From Streptomyces sp. 2131.1 (GTDB lineage Bacteria; Actinomycetota; Actinomycetes; Streptomycetales; Streptomycetaceae), in NCBI RefSeq assembly GCF_900105515.1, contig NZ_FNSY01000001.1:2666001-2730000 (forward strand): 64,000 nt of DNA, read 5' to 3'. Below, piece after piece: positions 46,343-54,240 of the stretch. Position 1 is the first letter of the stretch. Each line of letters begins with the position of its first letter. A program made the position numbers and the translations under genes. Under the pieces are notes generated by a model. The model ran no database searches. It was not told the origin of the DNA and was given only the letters and a program-made list of their open reading frames with translations.

Positions 46343-46365
46343 AGTCTAAGGCGCCCGACTGACAC
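46343..46365 (-). promoter_or_regulatory. PafBC/RecA-NDp-like promoter of pcrA
   Basis: Minus strand: GTGTCAGTC, eight bases, TAGACT, ending nine bases before the ATG. The core TGTCAGT and the TAnnnT box match tTGTCRgtg-N8-TAnnnT; the first and ninth bases differ. A near-leaderless transcript is predicted. Mycobacterial uvrD1 is known to be damage-induced, which supports the call. Confidence 0.6.
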
Positions 46366-46495
46366 TCGACCCCCGTCCGAAAAGGTCACGGAAATGTATC
46401 GGGCATATCGAACACCAACCTTCACAGCGGCCCCATGAGTTGGCTAGCGTGCACGTTCGGACGGCCCGTACCCCCAGAGGCGACCCACGCCGAAC

Positions 46496-46640
46496 GTGCC
46501 TCCACGCCGAATCCGGGCCCGCCCGGAACCGGGGACCCACACGCATCACCGGGGTGAATCGGTCCTTCCCCACTGGACCGTAGGGCAGCCTTCCGTTCCG
46601 CCCGAACCCGACAGCTAACCCGGTAGGCGGTCCACGGAAG
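46496..46640 (+). promoter_or_regulatory. c-di-AMP riboswitch (ydaO/yuaA class)
   Basis: The leader carries the conserved blocks of the class in order: GGAACCGGGGACCCAC (46525-46540), CGGGGTGAATC (46550-46560), a GTAGGGCAG stretch (46580-46588), CCCGAACCCGACAGCTAACC (46601-46620) and GGTAGGCGG (46622-46630). It ends at the AAGGAG ribosome site of the NlpC/P60 gene. In actinobacteria this class sits upstream of cell-wall hydrolase genes and represses them when c-di-AMP is high. The 5' boundary is approximate. Confidence 0.85.
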
Positions 46641-46652
46641 GAGATGCCGGCC

Positions 46653-47810
46653 TTGGCGTCGCATCGCAAACCGCGCACCCGGGTGCGCGCCACCGCCCCC
46701 GCCGTCGGGCTCACCTCGGCCGCGCTGGCCTCGGTGACCCTGCTGTCCTCGCAGAGCGCGATGGCCGCGCCCACGCCCAAGCCGAGCATCGAGGAAGTCC
46801 AGAAGAGGGTCGACGACCTCTACCGGCAGGCGGGCACCGCGACCCAGAAGTACAACCAGGCCAAGGAGGCCACGGACAAGCAGAAGAACAAGGTCGACGC
46901 GCTGCTGGACGACGTGGCCGAGCGCACCGCGAAGGTGAACGACGCCCGCAGGACGCTGGGCAACTACGCCGCCGCCCAGTACCGCGACGGCTCCCTCGCG
47001 CCGACGGCGACCTTCTTCCTGGCCGACGACCCGCAGTCGTTCTTCGACCAGACCCACCTCATGGACCGGATGGCCGAGCGCCAGCAGCAGGCGGTCACCG
47101 AGTTCCGTACGCAGCAGACGAAGGCGTCGAAGCAGCGGGCCGAGGCCGTGAAGAGCCTGGAGACCCTCACCGAGTCGCAGACCGCGCTGCGCACCAGCAA
47201 GCAGAACGTCCAGACGAAGCTGACCGAGGCCCGGACGCTGCTGTCGAAGCTGACCGCCGAGGAGAAGGCGCGCCTGGCGGAGCTGGAGCGCAAGAAGGAG
47301 GCGGAGGCCGAGCGCAAGGCGGAGGAGCTGGCGAAGAAGCAGGCCGCCGCCAAGAAGGAGGCCGAGCGCAAGGCGAAGGAGGCGGGCGGCAGCGGTACGG
47401 AGGCGGGCTCGGGGTCGGGTTCCGGCTCGGGGTCGGGTTCGGGTTCCGACAGCAGCGCCTCGACGAAGGCGGAGAAGGTCCTCGCGTTCGCCCGCGCCCA
47501 GATCGGCAAGCCGTACGTCTGGGGGGCGACCGGTCCCGCTTCGTACGACTGCTCGGGGCTGACGCAGGCGGCCTGGAAGGCGGCGGGTGTCGACATCCCG
47601 CGCACCACCTGGGACCAGGTGAACGTCGGAACGCGGATCGCCACGGACGATCTGCAACCCGGTGACCTGGTGTTCTTCTACGACGACATCAGCCACGTCG
47701 GGATCTACAAGGGCGACGGGATGATGATCCACGCGCCGAAGCCCGGGGCGAACGTGCGCGAGGAGTCGATCTACTACATGCCGATCTACGGGAGCGTGCG
47801 CCCGGCCTGA
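46653..47810 (+). CDS. Secreted NlpC/P60 cell-wall endopeptidase
   Basis: A 385-residue exported peptidoglycan hydrolase of the RipA/Rpf-accessory type. A signal peptide ends at SAMA-A near residue 38. A long coiled coil follows (about 45-245, rich in Lys/Glu/Ala). A Gly-Ser repeat linker (SGSGSGSGSGSGSD) leads to the NlpC/P60 domain with catalytic Cys in YDCSGLTQAAWKAAG, His in ISHVGIYKG and a third polar residue in MMIHAPKPG. TTG 46653 is the start: AAGGAG is 9 bases upstream, while the ATG at 46644 touches that site. The neighbouring P60 gene starts with the same MA-x-HRKPR pattern. Confidence 0.93.
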   Translation: MASHRKPRTRVRATAPAVGLTSAALASVTLLSSQSAMAAPTPKPSIEEVQKRVDDLYRQAGTATQKYNQAKEATDKQKNKVDALLDDVAERTAKVNDARRTLGNYAAAQYRDGSLAPTATFFLADDPQSFFDQTHLMDRMAERQQQAVTEFRTQQTKASKQRAEAVKSLETLTESQTALRTSKQNVQTKLTEARTLLSKLTAEEKARLAELERKKEAEAERKAEELAKKQAAAKKEAERKAKEAGGSGTEAGSGSGSGSGSGSGSDSSASTKAEKVLAFARAQIGKPYVWGATGPASYDCSGLTQAAWKAAGVDIPRTTWDQVNVGTRIATDDLQPGDLVFFYDDISHVGIYKGDGMMIHAPKPGANVREESIYYMPIYGSVRPA

Positions 47811-47903
47811 ACCGGCGAAGGGGGCCGGTGGCCTGACCGGCGAAGGGGGCCGGTGGCGTGACCGGCGAAGGGGGCCGGTGGCGTGACCGGCGAAGGGGGC
47901 CGG
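47808..47903 (+). repeat. 25-bp tandem repeat starting at the NlpC stop codon
   Basis: About 3.7 copies of a 25-bp unit (core ACCGGCGAAGGGGGCCGG, then TGG-C-[C/G]-TG) follow the stop directly; each copy repeats the TGA-ACCGG or TGACCGG junction. The last copy forms the left arm of the terminator. Confidence 0.9.
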
Positions 47904-47925
47904 CCCGGGCGGGCCGGCCCCTTTT
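47896..47925 (+). terminator. Terminator after the first NlpC/P60 gene
   Basis: GGGGCCGGCCC pairs perfectly with GGGCCGGCCCC across a 4-base loop, followed by TTTTCTT. This is a true intrinsic terminator with a U-run. Confidence 0.92.
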
Positions 47926-47961
47926 CTTCGAGGCGCGTCCGTCTCTTTCGCGGCCTGTCTC

Positions 47962-48315
47962 TCAGGTCCAGAGCGTGGCGATGAAGATGTTGGCGAGTGT
48001 CAGGGCGCCGACCGCCGCGAACAGGCCCTTCTCGACCTTCTCCTCGTCCCGCTTGACGTAGACGAGCCCGAGGATGACGACCAGGATCAGCAGCTTGATC
48101 CCGATCTTGACGTTGTTCACGGGGTGGTCGTCGGCCTGGTCGAGGCCGACGAGAGCGACTCCGGTGACCAGCATGGTCAGCGCGCCGTGCAGCATGCCGG
48201 GGACGAACCGGGCGGTGCCGGCCTTCATCGCCTTCATCTGGCCGAGGAAGCCGCCGAGCAGGGCGGCGATGCCGATGATGTGCAGGGCGACGACGAAATC
48301 GATGAGTACGCGCAT
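47962..48315 (-). CDS. Small four-helix membrane protein
   Basis: A 117-residue protein with four hydrophobic helices (residues 5-25, 38-56, 68-86 and 95-113). Short polar loops contain a QADDHPVNN segment and a charged KRDEEKVEKG. ATG 48315 gives MRVLIDFVVALHIIG; upstream frame extension is low quality. I recognise it only as a conserved Streptomyces integral membrane protein without known function, located between the two NlpC/P60 genes on the opposite strand. Confidence 0.75.
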   Translation of the reverse strand: MRVLIDFVVALHIIGIAALLGGFLGQMKAMKAGTARFVPGMLHGALTMLVTGVALVGLDQADDHPVNNVKIGIKLLILVVILGLVYVKRDEEKVEKGLFAAVGALTLANIFIATLWT

Positions 48316-48625
48316 GGTTCCGCACCCTAGCCCCGGGGGTTCCGGCCCCTTGCGGGCAGGGTGGGCCCCTACGGGCCGCTTGAATGATGAATGCACTATT
48401 TGCCGGTATCTGCGGCTATTTTTCCTGTCGCTCACGCGTCACACACGGTCGTTCAGCGACAATGCCACGCCAAGAGTGGGCAATAACCGCCATAACGACA
48501 CCTTCCCGTGACCTGGGATTAGCGTCCCTTCCCGGTGGCCGGCCCAGGCGCCGTCCTCTCCGGACCACCGAACCAGCCCGCCGGTAGACCCCGCCGGGCA
48601 GTCGCACGGAAGGACGCCCGCCCTC
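48316..48625. other. 310-bp divergent intergenic region before the second NlpC/P60 gene
   Basis: No gene is visible. It has an AT-rich core (48380-48440) that probably contains the promoters. The last 60 bases, ending in CACGGAAGGA, resemble the 3' end of the c-di-AMP riboswitch upstream of the first NlpC gene, but the other conserved blocks are missing. Confidence 0.45.
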
Positions 48626-49672
48626 GTGGCAGCGCATCGCAAACCCAGGCAGCGCCTCTCCACCGGCTCCGCGGCCCGCACCGCGGCGACCCTCGCCTTC
48701 GCCGGGGCCGCGACCGCCGCCGTGCTGCCGGGGGCCGCGCACGCCGACCCCGCGCCGACCGCCGCGCAGGTCAAGGCGCAGGTGGACCGGCTGTACCGGG
48801 AGGCGGAGACCGCCACCGAGAAGTACAACGGCGCGAAGACCGAGGCGGCCGCCGCGGCCAAGTCGGTGGACGCCCTGCGCGACGAGGCCGCCCGCAGGAC
48901 CGAGCGCCTCAACGCCGCCCGCGACGTGCTCGGCGCGTACGCCGCCGCGCAGTACCGTTCCGGCGGGCTGGACCCGTCCGTTCAGCTGGCGCTCTCCTCC
49001 GACCCCGACCAGTACCTGCGCCGCGCCACCTACGCCGAGCAGGCCGGGGAGCGCCGCGCGACCGAGGTGCGCACGGTGCGGCGCCAGGTCGCGGAGATCG
49101 CCCAGGTACGCGCCGAGGCGGCCGGGAAGCTGACCGAGCTGGCCGCCAAGCAGGCCGACCTCAAGAAGCACCGGGCGACCGTCCAAGCCAAGCTGGCCGA
49201 GGCCCGCCGCCTGCTCGCCCGCCTCACCCCGGCCGAACGGGCCGCCTACGACGCGTCCGAGGACGGTCGCGGCACCGGCCACGCCGACCGCAGCGCCCCA
49301 CGTTCCACCGTCGCCGCGCCGAACCCACGCGCCGCCCAGGCCGTCGCCTTCGCGTACGGCGCCCTGGGCAAGCCGTACGTCTGGGGCGCCACCGGGCCCG
49401 ACTCCTTCGACTGCTCCGGCCTCACCCAGGCCGCCTGGCGCTCCGCAGGCGTCTCGCTCCCGCGGACCACGTACACCCAGATCAACGCGGGCCAGCGGGT
49501 ACCCCGGTCCCAACTGGCCCCGGGAGATCTCGTGTTCTTCTACTCGGGCGTCAGCCATGTCGGCCTGTACATCGGGAACGGGAAGATGATCCACGCCCCG
49601 CGCCCCGGAGCGCCGGTCCGTGTCGCGCCGATCGACGAAATGCCTTTCGCGGGGGCGGCCCGGGTGGCATAG
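48626..49672 (+). CDS. Secreted NlpC/P60 cell-wall endopeptidase (second copy)
   Basis: A 348-residue paralogue of the gene at 46.6 kb with the same layout. A signal peptide ends at AHA-D near residue 42. A coiled coil follows (about 48-210), then a short Arg/Ser/Pro linker and an NlpC/P60 domain with catalytic Cys in FDCSGLTQAAWRSAG and His in VSHVGLYIG. GTG 48626 follows AAGGA at proper spacing and matches the paralogue start (MAAHRKPRQR). The presence of two P60 enzymes and one M23 peptidase within 8 kb points to a cell-wall remodelling neighbourhood. This copy lacks a recognisable riboswitch. Confidence 0.93.
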   Translation: MAAHRKPRQRLSTGSAARTAATLAFAGAATAAVLPGAAHADPAPTAAQVKAQVDRLYREAETATEKYNGAKTEAAAAAKSVDALRDEAARRTERLNAARDVLGAYAAAQYRSGGLDPSVQLALSSDPDQYLRRATYAEQAGERRATEVRTVRRQVAEIAQVRAEAAGKLTELAAKQADLKKHRATVQAKLAEARRLLARLTPAERAAYDASEDGRGTGHADRSAPRSTVAAPNPRAAQAVAFAYGALGKPYVWGATGPDSFDCSGLTQAAWRSAGVSLPRTTYTQINAGQRVPRSQLAPGDLVFFYSGVSHVGLYIGNGKMIHAPRPGAPVRVAPIDEMPFAGAARVA

Positions 49673-49720
49673 GCTCCGGCCTCCGAGCCCCGGACCCGAC
49701 CGCGCGAAGGACACCCGCAC

Positions 49721-50482
49721 ATGCCGATGGACGCCGACGTCCAGACCCATGCCCGTACGCTCACACTGCGCTCCCCGGACCACGTCCGGGTCGGGCCGTT
49801 CGTGATCCGCTACAACCCGAACTGGTCGCTGAAGTACGCCAACTACGCGATCCCGGACCGGGACGCCGAGCCGACGCCCGCCGAACTCGACGCGCTCGTA
49901 GCGGCGTTCCGCGAGCGGGACCGGATGCCCCGCCTGGAGTTCCTGCCCGGCTGGGCGCCCGCCGTCGAACCGGCGCTCCTCGCCGCCGGGTTCACCGTCG
50001 AGAACCGCGCCCCCATCCTCGCCTGCGCCCCCGGCGACCTGGTGGACCCGAAGCCGGTCGCGGACCTGGTCATGGCCGAGCCCGCGACCGACGCGGAGTG
50101 CGCGGCCGCCGCGCTCGTCCAGCACCTCGGGTACGGCGGGGAGGGAGAGCCCGAGGACGGCACGGCCGAGTGGCTGCGCAACGCGGTGGCCGGCGGCGGG
50201 GTCGCCGCGCTCGCGACGGTCGGCGGCATACCGGCGGGCGCGGGCGGCTGCTCGGTCCCGGTGGACGGGCTCAGCGAGCTCGCCGGTCTCGCGGTCGGCG
50301 CGGACTTCCGCCGCCGGGGCATCGGGGCCGCGCTCTCCGCCCACCTGACGCGCACCGCGTTCGAGCGGGACTGCCGGGTGGTCTGGCTGGAGCCGGGCGA
50401 CGCCGACGTGGAACGGATCTACGCGTCCATCGGCTACAGCCGGGTCGGCGAGAAGCTGAACATCTCGCTGGACCCGGCCTGA
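49721..50482 (+). CDS. GNAT-family N-acetyltransferase
   Basis: A 253-residue protein. The C-terminal half (about 115-250) is a GNAT fold with the acetyl-CoA loop VGADFRRRGIGAALSAHL (Arg-x-x-Gly-Ile-Gly) and the closing VWLEPGDADVERIYASIGYS, where the Tyr and Gly-Tyr end are typical. The N-terminal 110 residues are a separate module with Trp and Pro-rich turns (YNPNWSLKYANYAIPDRDAE). The substrate is unknown. It lies 48 bp behind the second P60 gene and may be cotranscribed with it; it converges with the response-regulator gene. Confidence 0.88.
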   Translation: MPMDADVQTHARTLTLRSPDHVRVGPFVIRYNPNWSLKYANYAIPDRDAEPTPAELDALVAAFRERDRMPRLEFLPGWAPAVEPALLAAGFTVENRAPILACAPGDLVDPKPVADLVMAEPATDAECAAAALVQHLGYGGEGEPEDGTAEWLRNAVAGGGVAALATVGGIPAGAGGCSVPVDGLSELAGLAVGADFRRRGIGAALSAHLTRTAFERDCRVVWLEPGDADVERIYASIGYSRVGEKLNISLDPA

Positions 50483-50497
50483 TCCGGGCGGAAGGCC

Positions 50498-51202
50498 TCA
50501 GACGAGCCTGCGGGCGGTCGCCCAGCGGGTCAGTTCGTGGCGGTTGGAGAGCTGGAGCTTGCGCAGCACCGCCGAGACGTGGGACTCAACGGTCTTCACC
50601 GAGATGAACAACTGCTTGGCGATCTCCTTGTACGCGTACCCCCGGGCGATCAGCCGGAGCACTTCGCGCTCGCGCTGGGTCAGCCGGTCGAGGTCCTCGT
50701 CGACCGGGGGCGCGTCCGTGGAGGCGAAGGCGTCGAGAACGAAGCCGGCCAGGCGGGGCGAGAACACCGCGTCGCCGTCCTGGACCCGGAAGACCGAGTC
50801 GACCAGGTCGGTGCCGGTGATCGTCTTGGTGACGTAGCCCCGGGCGCCGCCGCGGATGACCCCGATGACGTCCTCCGCGGCGTCCGAGACGGACAGCGCG
50901 AGGAAGCGCACCGGGTTCTCCGCAGCGCCCATCAGGGACGCGCAGCGGCGGAGCACCTCGACACCGCCGCCGCCGGGGAGGTGGACGTCGAGGAGGACGA
51001 CCTCGGGGCGGGTCGCCGTGATGACGGTGACCGCCTGGTCCACGTCGGCCGCCTCGCCGACGACCTCGACGCCGGTCTCCTCGGTGCGGCCGATCTCGGC
51101 CTGGACGCCGGTGCGGAACATCCGGTGGTCGTCGACCAGCACGACTCGTACCCGGCGCTCCGGGCCCTCGTGGCCCCCGGTCGCCTCACTGGTCCCGTTC
51201 AT
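50498..51202 (-). CDS. NarL/LuxR-type response regulator
   Basis: A 234-residue two-component regulator. The receiver domain (residues 18-140) has the acidic pair in VVLVDDHRMF, the phosphorylation Asp in VVLLDVHLPGGGG near residue 72, a Ser in LALSVS and Lys in YVTKTI. The C-terminal LuxR HTH reads LTQREREVLRLIARGYAYKE, then VKTVESHVSAVLRKLQLSNR. It overlaps the kinase gene by 17 bases, so the two are one operon. It probably binds the TCAGGG repeats in the divergent promoter region at 52.5 kb. Confidence 0.96.
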   Translation of the reverse strand: MNGTSEATGGHEGPERRVRVVLVDDHRMFRTGVQAEIGRTEETGVEVVGEAADVDQAVTVITATRPEVVLLDVHLPGGGGVEVLRRCASLMGAAENPVRFLALSVSDAAEDVIGVIRGGARGYVTKTITGTDLVDSVFRVQDGDAVFSPRLAGFVLDAFASTDAPPVDEDLDRLTQREREVLRLIARGYAYKEIAKQLFISVKTVESHVSAVLRKLQLSNRHELTRWATARRLV

Positions 51203-52484
51203 CGCTCGTCCTCTCCATCTCAAGCTCGACCTCGGTGCCCCCGCCGGGCACCGAACGCAGCCGGGCCGTACCGCCGTTGCGCTGCATCCGGCCGATGATC
51301 GATTCTCGTACGCCCATTCTGTCCCCCGGTACGGAGTCCAGGTCGAATCCCGGGCCCCGGTCGCGCACGGAGACGAAGACCGTCCGGCCCTCGACCTCCG
51401 CGTAGACCTGGACGGCGCCGCCCTCGCCACCGTACTTCGCGGCGTTGACCATCGCCTCGCGCGCGGCCTGCATCTGCGCGGCCAGCTTCTCGTCGAGCGG
51501 GCAGTCGCCGACGACGACGACCTCCAGCGGGACGCCGTGCTTGTCCTCGACCTCGGCGGCGGCCCGTTTGACGGCCTCGGCCAAGGTCTCCGGCTCGTCG
51601 TCCTCGTCCTTGCCGGTGCCCTCGGGGTTGTACAGCCAGTTGCGCAGCTCGCGCTCCTGGGCGCGGGCCAGCCGCCGGACCTCGCCGGCGTCGTCGGCGT
51701 TGCGCTGGATCAGGGTGAGGGTGTGCAGCACGGAGTCGTGGACGTGGGCGGCGACCTCGGCGCGCTCCTGGGCCCGGATGCGCATGAGCCGTTCCTCGGA
51801 GAGGTCCTGGGTCATGCGGACCAGGTAGGGGCCGGCGAGGAGGGCGATGCCGGTGAGCACGGCGATGGCGGCGGTGAGGACGTTGCCCAGCTGGGCGGCG
51901 GAGCCGCGTACGACCATGAAGACGGCGAGCCCGAGGCCGACGAGGGCGACTCCGGCGAGGGCCCGGGCCAGCTGGAGGACGCGGCGGCGGCGGCCGACCT
52001 CCATCCAGCGGGCGCGGCGGGCGTTGTCCGCCTGGCGCCAGACGAGGACGGAGCCGGCGCCGATGAGGAGGCTGGGCCAGATGTAGCGGTCGGCCTTGCT
52101 GCCCATGTCGACGTTGCCGACGAAGACGGCGGCGCCGAAGAGCAGCGCGATGAGGGCGAAGACCTGGCCCTTGTCGGGCTTGCGCAGCCTTCGGGTGCCG
52201 TCGGGGGCGGTCTCGAAGACGGACCTCGGCCCCTCCACGCCGCCGACACCGAGCGGGACCACGATCCAGAACACCGCGTACAGCAGGGCGCCCAGGCCGT
52301 CCGCGAAGAACAGGCCGAGGAAGACGAACCGGAGCCAGGCGACCGGCAGGCCGAGGTGCCCGGCGAGCCCGCGCGCCACTCCGCCCAGCAGCCGGCCGTC
52401 CGCGCTGCGGTAGAGCTTGCGCAGCGGGGGCTCCTCCGGGTCGGGGGCTTGAGAGCTTGCGGCTCGGGCGGTGGCGGCTGGCAT
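51186..52484 (-). CDS. PspC-domain sensor histidine kinase
   Basis: A 432-residue membrane kinase. Residues 18-80 form a PspC domain (LYRSADGRLLGGVARGLAGH, then two hydrophobic helices). Further helices follow near 115-135, 140-160 and 185-235. The HisKA_3-like dimerisation helix has HVHDSVLHTLTLIQRN with the phospho-His, and the ATPase domain shows REAMVNAAKYGG (N box), DRGPGFDLDSVPGDRMGVRES (G1) and GGGTEVELE. The layout is that of envelope-stress kinases paired with a LiaF/PspC protein. ATG 52484 was chosen; longer frames cross the divergent promoter. Confidence 0.95.
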   Translation of the reverse strand: MPAATARAASSQAPDPEEPPLRKLYRSADGRLLGGVARGLAGHLGLPVAWLRFVFLGLFFADGLGALLYAVFWIVVPLGVGGVEGPRSVFETAPDGTRRLRKPDKGQVFALIALLFGAAVFVGNVDMGSKADRYIWPSLLIGAGSVLVWRQADNARRARWMEVGRRRRVLQLARALAGVALVGLGLAVFMVVRGSAAQLGNVLTAAIAVLTGIALLAGPYLVRMTQDLSEERLMRIRAQERAEVAAHVHDSVLHTLTLIQRNADDAGEVRRLARAQERELRNWLYNPEGTGKDEDDEPETLAEAVKRAAAEVEDKHGVPLEVVVVGDCPLDEKLAAQMQAAREAMVNAAKYGGEGGAVQVYAEVEGRTVFVSVRDRGPGFDLDSVPGDRMGVRESIIGRMQRNGGTARLRSVPGGGTEVELEMERTSDERDQ

Positions 52485-52519
52485 GGACCGATCGTCACAT
52501 GCGCGCCCGTGCGGGGGCA

Positions 52520-52547
52520 TCAGGGTCGGCCCCCAGTTCGACCCTGA
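52520..52547. promoter_or_regulatory. Inverted repeat, candidate response-regulator operator 1
   Basis: TCAGGGTCG and CGACCCTGA are perfect 9-bp arms with a 10-base spacer, located 36 bases upstream of the kinase start. Confidence 0.6.
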
Positions 52548-52594
52548 AACCCCCAGGGCGGTGTGGGGGGCGGAAGGGCGGAACGGGCTTTCGC

Positions 52595-52628
52595 GTCCCT
52601 GAGGCCGGGGCGGACCAATATCAGGGAC
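52595..52628. promoter_or_regulatory. Inverted repeat, candidate response-regulator operator 2
   Basis: GTCCCTGA (52595-52602) and TCAGGGAC (52621-52628) are perfect 8-bp arms 18 bases apart, upstream of the PspC/LiaF-like gene. A fifth related half-site, CAGGGTCG, follows at 52634. Confidence 0.6.
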
Positions 52629-52682
52629 CGGCCAGGGTCGGGGCGGGTGCCGGAGGGGCGCGGGGGCCGTCACCATGGAGTT

Positions 52683-53990
52683 ATGACCGTTCCTCAGGAC
52701 GCGCCACCCGCCGCGCCTCCCCCGCCCCCCGCTCCGCGCCTGCACCGCAGCCCGCGGCACAAGGTGGTGGCCGGGGTGTGCGGCGGGATGGGCCGGTACT
52801 GCGACGTCGATCCGGTGATCTTCCGGATCGTGCTCGGAGTGCTGTCGGTGACCGGCGGCTTCGGGCTGATCTTCTACGGCTTCGCCTGGCTGCTGATACC
52901 GGTGGAGGGCGAGGACGAGAACGAGGCACGCCGGCTGCTATCGGGGCGCGTCGAGCTGGCATCGCTGAGCGCGGTGCTGTGCGCGCTGATCGGCTGCGGT
53001 CTGTTCCTGTCGATGCTGGGCAACGGCGGCACGCTCGCCTTCTCCGCCATGCTGTCGGTCGCGGTCCTCGGCTTCTCCATGTGGACGCAGGCGCGCAAGA
53101 GAGCCGATCCCGAGGACCCGCTGCACCATGCGGCCGCGCAGGCCGCGTCGGACGCCCCGCCGGAGGTCATGGCGCCGCCGACGCTGTCGTGGCCTTCCTG
53201 GTGGCGCGACCCGATCATCAAGGACGGGTCGACGGGCAAGGTGGCGATCGGCTATCTGTGGGGGCCGCCGGACGCGACGGTCAGCGGGGAGCCGCTCGGG
53301 GCGACACCCGACGCACCGTTCCGCCCGCCGCCGCCCCGGTCCCGGGAGGTGCGCGGCCCGCGGTCCATAGCCGGCCCGGCGTTCCTGGCCGCCCTGCTGG
53401 CGGGCGGCCTCGGCACGGGGCTGAGCTGGGACTCGCAGCCGCTCGGGACGAGCCTGGAGATCGGGCTCGCCGCCGCGCTGGCGGTGTTCGGCCTCGCGAT
53501 GCTGGTCAGCGCGTTCGTCGGGAGGACCGGTTTCGGCACGCTGCTGATGGCGATGACCACGGCCGGGCTGCTGGCGGGTGCCGCGACGCTGCCCAAGGAC
53601 ATCAGCACCCACTGGGTGCGCGAGGAGTGGCGCCCGGCGTCCGTCGCCGCGGTCCAGCCGCGCTACGCGGTCGGCTCCGGGCAGGCCGAGCTGGACCTCA
53701 CCCGGATCACGGTGCCGAAGGGCGACACCGTGCGGACCCGGGTCGAGGCCCGGGCGGGCCGGGTGCTGGTGCACGTCCCGCCGGAGGTCACCGTCCGGGT
53801 GCACGCGCGGACCCGGGTCGGCGCGCTCGTGCTGGTGGACGGGCATCGCAAGGGTGATCTGGACATCCGCGCCTCGCAGGACGAGCGCCGGACGCTGTCG
53901 CCGGCCGAGGGCAGTACCCCGGGCGGCACGATCGAACTCGATCTGGAAGTGGACTACGGACAGGTGGAGGTCAACCGTGCCGCGTCATGA
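52683..53990 (+). CDS. PspC-domain protein with LiaF-like C-terminus
   Basis: A 435-residue membrane protein. A Pro-rich start is followed by a PspC domain (HRSPRHKVVAGVCGGMGRYC, residues 20-85) and several membrane helices (about 55-80, 90-135, 225-320). The C-terminal 90 residues (LTRITVPKGDTVRTRVEARA onward) are a beta-rich LiaF/DUF2154-like domain. In LiaFSR-type systems such a protein inhibits the kinase until envelope stress occurs. It is divergent from the PspC-kinase and regulator genes. The ribosome site is poor (GGAG only two bases from the ATG), so a leaderless transcript is possible. Confidence 0.9.
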   Translation: MTVPQDAPPAAPPPPPAPRLHRSPRHKVVAGVCGGMGRYCDVDPVIFRIVLGVLSVTGGFGLIFYGFAWLLIPVEGEDENEARRLLSGRVELASLSAVLCALIGCGLFLSMLGNGGTLAFSAMLSVAVLGFSMWTQARKRADPEDPLHHAAAQAASDAPPEVMAPPTLSWPSWWRDPIIKDGSTGKVAIGYLWGPPDATVSGEPLGATPDAPFRPPPPRSREVRGPRSIAGPAFLAALLAGGLGTGLSWDSQPLGTSLEIGLAAALAVFGLAMLVSAFVGRTGFGTLLMAMTTAGLLAGAATLPKDISTHWVREEWRPASVAAVQPRYAVGSGQAELDLTRITVPKGDTVRTRVEARAGRVLVHVPPEVTVRVHARTRVGALVLVDGHRKGDLDIRASQDERRTLSPAEGSTPGGTIELDLEVDYGQVEVNRAAS

Positions 53991-54240
53991 GTTCCGGCCC
54001 GGGCGGGCTGTGACGGGTCTGGTGATGCTGGCCCTGGCCGGCGGGTACGCGGCGGACGCGGCGGGCGCCTGGGACGCCTCGCCGCAGTTCTTCATCGCCC
54101 TGTTCTGCGGCGGTCTGTGGACCGCCGCCTGGGTCACCTGGATCGGCTACCGGATCCGTCGCCGGCGCGCCGCGAGGAGCGCGTCGAGGGAGAGCGAGGC
54201 GCCGCCGCCCAGCAGCAGCGGGAGCCACGCCATGAGATAG
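53977..54240 (+). CDS. Small membrane protein downstream of the PspC gene
   Basis: An 87-residue protein with two membrane helices (VTGLVMLALAGGYAADAAG and FFIALFCGGLWTAAWVTWIG) and a basic, Ser-rich tail. GTG 53977 overlaps the PspC gene by 14 bases and has GGTGGAGG upstream inside that gene, so it is translationally coupled. The last 94 bases overlap the convergent DoxX gene. The family is not recognised; coupling suggests an accessory role in the envelope-stress module. Confidence 0.75.
   Translation: MPRHEFRPGRAVTGLVMLALAGGYAADAAGAWDASPQFFIALFCGGLWTAAWVTWIGYRIRRRRAARSASRESEAPPPSSSGSHAMR

Noticed and set aside
48560..48625. A second c-di-AMP riboswitch before the second NlpC/P60 gene
   Set aside because: Only the final CACGGAAGGA-like stretch and a GGTAG block resemble the class; the core blocks are missing.
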